Source: Aplysia californica (taxonomy: Eukaryota > Mollusca > Gastropoda > Aplysiida > Aplysiidae). Taken from it: a stretch of DNA of 64,000 nucleotides. The position numbers and the translations under genes are program-made. The notes under the pieces are model-generated. The model ran no database searches. It saw nothing but the letters and a program-made list of their open reading frames with translations, and had not been told where the DNA came from. Every line of letters begins with the position of its first letter. The first letter of the stretch is position 1. Below are positions 52,914-63,500 of this stretch, one piece after another. The stretch is taken from positions 16,497-80,496 of the forward strand of contig NW_004798329.1 of NCBI RefSeq assembly GCF_000002075.1, written 5' to 3'.

Positions 52914-55900
52914 GTAAGCTGCAGTCGTTGTTATTTTGTAAAATATTTAATTCAAGAATGAATTTCTTTTTGGAAAGCAACCCAAGAAGCGCTCAGTGTT
53001 TCACCCGGCTGCCACCATGGCTGATGGATTGTAAACATAGGGGTTTTGTGGGGGGATATCTGCTGAAATTCTGGAGATGTATACCTGCTACTGAAAAAAT
53101 GACCATTTACAGCTCAACAGATGATAAAAAGCATTTAAAACCATATCTTTTCTTACAGCTGATAGAATGAGCCATTCAAAAATGATAAATTTGCAATCAA
53201 ATAAATGGAATCAAAGCCCAAAACGCGATGAACTCTACTATTAGTACTTAAGCACAGCAGAACAAGTGATTACACATACATAGCGTGTAAGTCATAGCTG
53301 GACCTTGTCCCTCAATCGATCGATATCTGGGCCAAGACACGATCTACAAGGTCAAGATAACTTGCAAAGTCATTTGTCACTATTTATAACTTTAACCTGT
53401 AATTTACTACATCATTTTCCTTTGAATACTGAAATTTTCCATTTCCTTTATATAGGGCCTGTGCTCTACCAGTCGAAGTAGATCAGCCCTATAGGGGCCT
53501 GCCCTGCATGCTTCATGGGTAGCCCGGCTCGCGCCTTAATATAGGGCCTGTGCGCTTCCAGGATTAAAAAAATTTTGTCCATATTTTTGTTTACATTCTT
53601 CTTGAACAATGGCTAAATATTTCTTCAATCTCCTGTCTGTAGGGCTTTCTCGTGGTCTAGAGGTGGTATGATGTTCACCTATCATTCAATAGGTCCTCTG
53701 TTTGAAACCTGATAGTGACGGAATATTTTCCTCTCTAAAATCTTCTCCTTTCACCTCCTTTCCTGCCCTCTAATCCTATTCTGTTATATGCTTTCATCTT
53801 CACTTTCTGCCCCCCCCCTCCTTCCCCTCCCCCCCTGTCTGGGCTCCTGACTCTTTCTACTGCTACCCCTTGCTCCTAGATTCTTTCTACCACTCCCATG
53901 TTCTATGGTAGGTAAGATCAAACACCTTCTCGGATGCGGACTAAAAAATCTCAGAGCAAGTTGTGCGCATTAAAGATCCCTTGGTGGTCTTGAAATTGAT
54001 CAAAGTAAGCTTCAGCCGCCGCCCAGGCGAAATTCAAAATTAGTTCTTGAAATTGAAAAATGCTTAATTTCATGCACGCCCATATGACCTATATGCAGTT
54101 GTGAGTGCCTTAAAACACTTACCCCAAAAGAAAATAATCTCCCGTGGACGTAGTAGCCTTCTAGTGTGCACTGTCCTTACTTCTACTGCTTTAAGCATGG
54201 GCATTAATGGGTTGTTGGGGCGAGGGGGGGGGTCGGGTCCCAGGGTAATACAGGGCAGGTCCCAGGGTAATACGGAATTAAGGAACAGCCTTTGCCTCGT
54301 ATTGTGTGTGTAGGTAGACACATGATGTACAATGTTGTTTTGTTTAGTCTAGTCTTTCATATTTAGGTCTAGGCCTATAGATCCTCAGGTGTTATTGAAA
54401 AGGTAAATGATATCGGTCTATACATCTCAATGTCTTACGATCTACATTTATTTGTTTATTGTTTTGTTGGAAACATATTGGTTTTGATAATCTGCTTGCA
54501 AAATTTTAGGGTACCCGGCAGTGGGTTTCAAGTTATGTTTTGTATAGCAGATGGTGAAGTATTTCTACTTTTCCTGAGACTAGACTGTAATTTTATTTCA
54601 GATCAGGATGACAAATCAGAAACAGGATCAGTTGGAAAACGGACACTCATTGAAGTTGCTGAAAAGGTTTGGATTGCACATTGTTTGTGACTTTGTAGTG
54701 TCATACTCTTTAAAGTTGCAGTTGTATTTCATGTAGGGAGTTGTTGTAAAAATAAATTGTGTATCATCCTTGGAAACGCAAAGTACAGAAGACAAATAAC
54801 TTTATATCCTGCTTCGTGTTTGTTAACAATTCACCTTTGTGTCTGAGTACATATAATATAGGCATTGTAAGTATGTATTTAGTTCATGTAAAGTAATTTG
54901 TGGACAAATTACATAATTAAGAAGTGAAAAAACGTTTGCTTTTATTGAAAAAAGGAATTTTTTTCTCTTATTAATTTTTTAATATCTTTCAGCCTGTCAA
55001 TGATGAGGAAGGTCAGAAAGTTGAAGAAAGTCCCGAGAATGTAGCGGAGGAGAACAAGAAGGATTCTGGCAGAGAAAAGGTTCGATCTGAGACTCCCAGT
55101 CCCCCTCCTTTTGAGGAAAAGTCTTCTAACAAAACACTTGATTCTGTGGCTTCCCCCAAGTATGGCAAAAGACGTAGAAGTCCCGTACCTTTCACGCAGA
55201 ACAAAGTGGAACCGATTGCTTCAGGATCCAAAGACATGTCAAACCCCGGCAGTCTTGTGTCCCTTCAGTCTGCAGCCTCTGTGAAAGGTAAAATTAATAT
55301 GCTTTGTTTATTAACATGCACTCAAAGCATGTCACAGTGATACTTGCTTATCCTCTGCGTGATCATCAGATAGGAAGACCTTATTATTGTTCAGAGATAT
55401 CACAAAGCACAAGTTTTCTTCCACAAAAGGAATGTGTAACAATTAAAGTGTGAGTAAAATGGATTCATATGTTTGATTTTTCGCTATAAATGTTTTCTTA
55501 TGTGTTCATCTTATGCATACCTTTATTGCGACTTTAAAAAAAATGGAATACTTATGTTGGGGTTCTAATGAAAATTGTGAGAAACTTTTTGTTTCTTGAT
55601 TTGATTTTGCTTCGGTATTCTAGAAAGATTAGTTTAGTCTCTTAGAGGTACAGAGTCAATGTCTTTTGAAGACTCATGACCCATTCCTTTCTTGTCCACT
55701 TACCTCCAGTATCTCTTATTTTGATTTTGCTCGTTCTGTCTTTCAATGAAGGCACTGATGTGAGTAATGGACAGATACTGCTGTAACATTTTTGGGGGTG
55801 TGGAGTGTTCTGGATGGAGAAACCCGGGAAAGCCACAAACTTTTCTTCAATAGCATCAAAAATACGCCGGAGCAGGGAGTAGGGCTCCTTTTTCATGTTA

Positions 55901-57506
55901 CAGCAAGAAAATATCTCAATGATTTATTGGACTCTCTCTTTTTCTGGAATTCTGCTACCAGAGATATATTTTTATCTAACGCAAAATTTGATGGGCTTCT
56001 GACATTTTTCGTAAACATACTATTTAAAATGATTGTCTTGTCATTTCTCAGAGGCATGGACTGACAATGAAGAGGATAAAAAAAGACCAGGTAAATTTCA
56101 GTTCTTTTAATGTGTTATTACATCAACAGTGATTATGTCATTTAAAATCAAAGTTGGTACATGCATAAATTTAAAAAAATACCGACGATCTTTTTTCTGT
56201 GCATAAGTTTAAGTCCTTTTTATTTACCACTTTAAATAGTTGTTCCATTTTGTTCAAAAGTTTGTATGCTTTCAATAATGGAGAATTAGTGCATGTTTCT
56301 GTGTGTAGAATAATGCTTAATTTCTGAATTGAATACCTAAATCACTAAAATGAAAGTCGTTTTCTATCTTAAATTCAATACTGAGTTTCAGCATATTATA
56401 GTCAAAATCTGTTTTTATGTCTGAATTTTATGTTTCATGTGTGTGTTTTCAAAGGTTCATCTTCAAGCAGAAGGTCTCTTTTGTCGAACAAGGTGGATAA
56501 GAAATCTCAATCAAGAAAGCCATCATCAACAGGTAATGTAGTTTGCGAGTGTTTGATTCTCTAAAATGTATGTCTCTTTGGAACATTTTTAAAAGTTTGT
56601 GAAATGAATGAAAGGCTGAAAGTTTTTCTTAAGTATTTATAGGTTCTGAGACTGCTATAAATGCCCTTATGATGTTTACTTACCGTAAATTACAGCCCAA
56701 CAATGGATCCTTTGGACAATGACTTTACCTTTTTTTGGTAAAAAAAATTCTTAAGTCTACAACAAAAATGATGTATTTTTTGTCTAGTAAGGGTACAATA
56801 GATGTACTGTGAAATATTTTTATTCGAGGTGTTACAGAGTATCCTTACTTTTTTAATAGTAACAAGTGGAAGGAAAGTGGAAACTCTCTTTCACTTTCAG
56901 TAGTTGTCACTTTCGTGTATAAAAATATTTCAGATGTGTGTTGTATGCAAAATATAGGGGTGTTGCTTGTTTATTTATTTGAAAATCTTGCAGATTACAA
57001 TGTGTTACAATAAAGCTTATTGCTTTTCAGAAATGTATTTTTGTATATTTTGGTCTAAAATTTAGTGTTCCTTTTCTTCCCCCTTAGTATTTAACGAAAA
57101 GAGCTGACTTGTTGTTATCGATTCAGAAAAGAGCCAATTTAAAGATAGATTATATTTGATTAAAGATGCAATGCTTATTTGATGCATAATATGCATTTAA
57201 TTATTTAATGCTTTTTTCATTTTTGTTTTTTCTAGATGTTACGAGCATTCGACCAACAACTGCTGAACAGAATGCGTACATTCCATACCTCTACGCTAGA
57301 AATTGCATTGTGCAAATCACGGATGACATGAAGGCCATGAAGCATAACCACATCCGTATTGTGCATGACATTGAGGCTCATTACAGATCTCTCGAGGGAG
57401 AGTCACAAGTAGGTTTTATATCTTGTTTCTGGGGTCTTGAGAGAAAGAGAGAGAGAGAAAGAGAGAGAGAGAAAGAGAGAGGGAGAGAGAGAGAGAGAGA
57501 GAGAGG

Positions 57507-57570
<64 letters not shown>

Positions 57571-60500
57571 CTTTCTGTCAAGTAGACAAACAGATAGACA
57601 TTTTGACGGAGTTGAGAAAAGGATGGATGGCAACCATACTGAGTTACTTACTTTTCACTGGAAAATGATATTGTTGGTTTGTTGTACCGTTTTGTTTATT
57701 CATGTAATGCTTGTTCTGTACCTTTATCTTGTGTTTATTATCAAAGAGTATCGGTTTTGAAAGTAATAAGTATAATTTTGCACTTTATTAATATAATAAT
57801 ACAATTGTTTCCATCTCGCAGACACAGTTTATGGCCTTCGTTGTACAGTACAGAGAGAAGTTTTCAGGGAAGATGAACACCTTCAGGAATACTCTTGAGC
57901 AGTTTAGGCAAGAAACGCAAGCAAAAGAGTTGAAATGGAATGAGGAAGTGGCGGTAAGTTTACCAATAGTTTTCTTCATGGTTGGTCTTATAAAGTTTCT
58001 TTTTCTTAATTTAAGTTAAAGTTTAACTTGTGGAAGAATGTTTATTCTCTATCAGTGAATCAGTGGCATGATTAGAAACATGCCTGAATAGCAGCAAAAA
58101 GTGAAAGTAGATTTTTGTAATATATTAATTTCTCAGCAAGTTCTTGTTCATTCCTCTTTTTTGTTTAATTATTTCAATATTGCATCTCCACCTTTTTTAG
58201 GGTTTAAAAAAAAAAAGTCAGTCCATTACTGAAGTATTTCTTATCCTCTAAGACTTTTCATGGAACAATGTTGGTTGATGTTTTATGATGAGGATTGATG
58301 TTGGATGTTGTCAGCAAAGAGTCAACAGCACTTTTGAAAATGTAAGGTCACCCTCATACTGATAATAGCTTTGTTTCTTTCTCTTTATGCAGAGCTTGAA
58401 TGAAAAGAACACCAAACTTCTGCAGGAGAAGAATGAGGCTTTATTCATGTCAAAGGAGGAAGTTGAAAAGATTGATGCAGAGAAGGTAGAGTTCTGTTAA
58501 GAAGACCTGGTGAAAGTTATATTTTGGATATGAACTTGAATAGTATTGTGTAACAATTCTTTGGCTAATCTGAAGTATTCCATGAGCTGAAGAAGTTGTT
58601 TGCAGATTAATTAGTGGAGAGCTGAAAATCATTACATTGTCTTCTGAAATGTAGTACAGTGGTCTCTGGCTAATAGTATGCACCTTGGGAGACGAAAAAA
58701 AATCAAATTCAAATGTAAATGTTTGTGTGCCCAATGACACAATCCAGATCATTTGGGAGGTGGGTGTGGACCCTGCCTGTCAGAGGGATACAGAGTGTCT
58801 ACAGAAAGACTGAGATAATAAAGATTGGTAAGAAAAGTGCTTTTGTGCGAACATGCTATTAAGTGAATATCTAAGAGGAGTAATAGAGAGTAAGTATGTG
58901 GGTGGTTGGTGGGTGCTCTAGTGTGGTTTGCTCCTTCTTTCCTGTCAAACATCTATCATCCTGATCTCTCCTCCTTCTTTTTTGTGTTTGTTACTCTCTT
59001 GTAACACCTCTAATCTTCGGCACTTACATAACCTTATTGTGTTGCAAGTGCCATGAAACTCTTACTAAAACTAAAGAGTAAGTTTTCTGTCTAATTTCAT
59101 TGATTGATTGTAGGTGGTTGGCGGGTGCTCTGGTGTGGTTTGCTCCTTCTTTCCTATCAAACATCTATCATGCTTATCTCCCCTTCTTCTTTTTTATGTT
59201 TGTTACTCTCTTGTGACTTAACGCCTCTAATCTTCTGGCGCTCATATGACCTTATGCAATTGCGAGCGCTGTAAAAACCTCTACTAAAAAAAGTTTAAAA
59301 ATTGATGATTTGAATCTTCTTGCATCTGGTCTCCTGCTGCAGACTGCATCATTGAGCTGAGCTCATCTCAAAGTGTGAAGTTTTCCAATGCTGAGCGATC
59401 ACAGACAACGACGGTCATAATTACGGCATAGCCCTCTCACATTGTGTCCACCCTCCCCGCATGGCCAGTCCTTGGCTTTCCTTATTGTGCAATTCTGTTT
59501 CACACCTTGTCCTAATTCATGTCATTTTTCCATGGCAATGTGGCAACTTCAAGGAATAAAGGAGGGCATGTGGTGTTTGCTTTGCTTTCATGGCTGACCT
59601 GTCTCTGACACAAGTGCAGGAGTAATCTTGCTATCAAACGGAATTGTTGATTTGGAATGTTTGCCTACAAGTAATAATCCTACAGGAAAATTTTAGTTTT
59701 GCACTGCCAGTGTACTTTAAGGTGGGTTATGCTTTTTAAAAATCTGGTATGCTATTACTATTAGCTGGAGACTACTGTATTCGCTATCTTTCTAAAATGA
59801 TTTAATTGCTGACATAAATTAATGTAATTGTGAGGCAGCGTGGTGGAATCAGGCTCTCATCAATTTTTGGGCATGCAGAGTTATTGGTATCATCTTAAAG
59901 CTTTTCAATTGTCTTTATTTTGATGAAAAACATATCCATTTATCTTGAATAAAAGTCGAGATATTTGCGAAAGAAGGTGGTGGAGGTCACCTGTTTTCAG
60001 AGGTGACATTAGAGAGAAAATGGCCGCTAAAGATTAGTTATTTCCTTAGCTTAAGAGTCCATGGTAACTGAAAATTTACATTTTTTGTGCCTTCAATCAA
60101 CGTTTTTCAGAAAGATTTCAACAGAAATGAGTTCTTTTATAGGCATGAAAGTTGTTGAGTCAAAAAACAAAAATTTGATAACAATTTATAAACTTGCGGA
60201 AAAATGCAAGTTTCTTCACTTTGATTATTTTGACGAGAACCTGATTCCACCACGCTGCCTCACAATTTCTTTTTCTCTTAGGTTTTGATTACTTTTTGTT
60301 GCTTTCTTATAATTTTTAGAAACTTGGTATTTGCTCTCAAGGTTTACTTTTCTTTTCTCTACAGGTAGCCTTAGCTGCTCAGGTGACTGCTCTGGCTGGA
60401 GGTGTGGGTAAGTTTGGGGATTTTTTAGTCTTGTGGGTAACATGTCAAAGTGGAATTGTTAGACCTTGGGTTAAAGACACGTTTAGTGGGAAAAGATGTT

Positions 60501-63500
60501 CTTTTGTGAAAGGTCTGACATGTTCTTCTGTTCATACAGCTGTAGTGTCAGTGGGTACTTGATGGCCTGCAGGCACAGAACTAAGTAAATATTTGCATTT
60601 ATTATCATGCAGCTATGTTGAATGTCTTTGCAGGGGTTGAAAGGTTAAAAACTGATATAATTTTATTATATGAAACAATACGATCCTTTGGTTGAAGGGA
60701 TTGCAAGACTGTAAATTAATTTAGTATTTTATAATCGACTTTTTGATGTAATTAATGACATGAAAACATTATGATGGGTCAATTTAGTTAAGGATGATGG
60801 GGTTTTGAGTGTTCTTGCAGCAGGCAGATATGAATTTCTGTTGTTTTCTCTAAGAAAGTGTGGTCCGAAGAATCGATGACTCCTAATAAGTTTCAAATTA
60901 TGGGAAGATGCTGTCTGAATACTGTGATGTTTATTATTTTAGCATGGAGAATGATGGTGTTCCCTTAACTCTTTTTATCCGGGCTACGAGTATACTCGTA
61001 ACGAGGACCAGTCCGGGCTACGAGTATTCTCGGAACAGCGATACGGTCACGTCAAAGAAGCTAGTTCTACTTGTAATTACCAAAATACGCAAATACGGCG
61101 ATGCTAGCTCTGTCTGAATATTTTAATTTTCCAATGAACAGTAGTTTCTTTGTTTTTGATGGGTATAGAGGCTTGAAAGATGTCTCGAAAACGCACATTC
61201 ACGACCGACGAAGTTCTTTTTGAAGTGGCGCTTGGTTGTGAGGGGGAATGATACTAAGTTGATGAAAGTGACTCTGAAATAAGAGCCGTAAATTCCGTTG
61301 TTGATGATAAGAAACAGGACTTAGACTCATCTAATAGCGATTCAGATCATGGTGAAGGGGTCAGCTGGAATTCGTGCTCGATGGGTAGGGCTAGATCTAG
61401 ATCTAGATCTAGTTTTTATAAAATCCAATGGGACGTCGTGGGTGCGGCAATCAGGGTCAAGTTCGAGGGTGGAATACACCTCAAAATCTACATTGTGCTA
61501 TTGGTGTATTTCCTAACCACATACATTTCCAAAAACTACATTCAATTTCTAACATAACTGCCAAATTTCCTTAAAACCTTAGAGTAAACGAAAGAAATAT
61601 AGCACTTTGAACTATACGCACTGACTTCCCACTCATACGGCGCGGCGGCCCCAGGACTGGTACAGAGTCCGTGGCGGTACGGCTAGGATAAAAAGAGTTA
61701 AGTAAAAATAAAGAGATTAAATAAAAATGAGTATATCTGTGAGTAAAATTTTCATAAATATGAAAATGACTCTTTTGTTAAATTGGCTGCTATTCGCATT
61801 TTGAAAGAATTAACTTCTTTTCTTGTCTACACTCTTCTTTTATCTTGCTGTGAATTAATGTGTAGTTTAGTCATCAAAGCAGACTTTTGTTTATTTTTCT
61901 GTCACTTTGAAATTTACTCCTCTGATCTGGTTTGGACTAATTTCTTAATAGATATCTAAAGTCTTATACCATAAAGAGGAGTCATTTATTTTTTATGAGA
62001 ATATTTCATGTGTCTCTTTTGTTATGGATTAATACTTTTGTATAATCTGATTTTGCAATAAAAGAAAAAGTATTGGTATCCAGGAAGACTAGGAAGGGAT
62101 TTAAGAATTGAATTAAAAACTTAAAAACTTTGTTTTGAATTTCAGGTGCTGCTGAATATGCAAAGCTGCAAACAGAGAATAAGGTTTGTTTGTTAGTTAA
62201 AAAAGAAGGAGAGGGTAGTTCAAGTTATTGCCTGAAGACTGCATGATTGCCAATTTATACCCTTGGATGCAGCATTTTGAGATGTCAAGAAAAAAAAATC
62301 TTTTGAAGCCGTAAATAATGGAGAAGCAAACTGTTTTTTTCTTTTATGAGTACAGTGGTCTCCACCTTAGGTCCCAGTTGTAAAGAATCTGAAAAAGTAA
62401 ATTCATATATGTACTGGGTTGTTGGGCGGATTTCAAGGGCACAATTGTGCCTCTACCTGTTAGCTTCCTTTGTTAAGAAGATATCTGTGACAAAAATTAT
62501 ATATCGTTTATGTGTTATGTTCTAGTTACCTGGCACCTCATAACTTGTTTGATGATACCGTCTTGAGAAAGAAAGCTGGTGCAAGGGTTGTCGACTAGAA
62601 ACCAATTTTAATTATTGCTTTACTTTCTTTTGTATATTTTTACATATTTAGATATTTAGATATGTCATTTTCCACTTTTTCAGTAATATTTTCCCATTTA
62701 CTTTTAGGAACTGAGAGAGGAAATTTCCAAGCTGCAAGCAAGCCCTGGCTCAAAAGAAAGCACAGTGCATGTTGAGGTGAGTACAGTTGAAGCTGCTGTA
62801 ATGGCAACCTGTCTAAGACAGTCACCTGTGCCAATGACCACTTCCCATTTCCCCCTTGCATTTTTTAAATACATTATTCTAGCTATGTCTGAGACGTTCA
62901 CCTGTCTAAGACAACCACTTTTCTTCTCGAGGAAGGGTGGCCTTCTTGGACAGTTTGAATTGTATTTGTTTGCTTTAGTCAAAAGAAAAATGAGCTGCTA
63001 TTGGAGAAACCTGAATTGATTTCAGCCACTGGGTGGAGTCCACAAGGCAATAATGACCTGTGTTGTATGTGATGGAAAATGATGGTAAATGTGGTTACAA
63101 ATATTGAATTAACACTTATGTTGTTTGTGAGATAGATTCTGTGACACAATTGGTTATGAATTTTGCCGATAAATGAGTGTTCCCTGTTTGTTGCCAAGCT
63201 GGGCTAGAATTTTTTTCGTCTTTTGCAGAATATTTTTCGTCTTAGTCTGGTGTCTATATCTGGGACCAAGCCCTCTTTCTTTGAAGTAAATGACATTTTG
63301 TCAAGTAAGGTGCCTTACTTCAACTACAGAAACAGCAAATCTGGTGCTCAAATGAAGTAGTATTTTTCATGATTGTCCCATGATAATTTTAAAATTGATC
63401 TGTTAGCTGTATGAATTATTGTTTAACCTTGTATTGTTTTAGTCCTGAGCATAGCATTTTCATTGCTCTATGATGGTATGTATAGCTCTCCCCCCAGAAT

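Larger units (their letters stand above)
58657..59777. mobile_element. MITE (CAGTGGTCTC family) copy 2, carrying two SINE A insertions
   Basis: TA flanks at 58655-58656 and 59778-59779; ends cagtggtctctggctaatag and inverted ctattagctggagactactg. The 1121-bp length equals the 590-bp sister at 8841 plus SINEs at 58893-59075 and 59113-59300 and minor changes. Confidence 0.85.

Noticed and set aside
55642-55896. 84-codon minus-strand open frame in an intron of the second gene
   Set aside because: No domain, no splice context, and an overlapping plus-strand frame of equal length; most likely chance.
57208-57760. Extension of exon 6 into an Arg-Glu repeat frame
   Set aside because: A donor gtaggt lies at 57409, and the repeat frame is translation of the (GA)n tract; exon 7 joins in frame without it.
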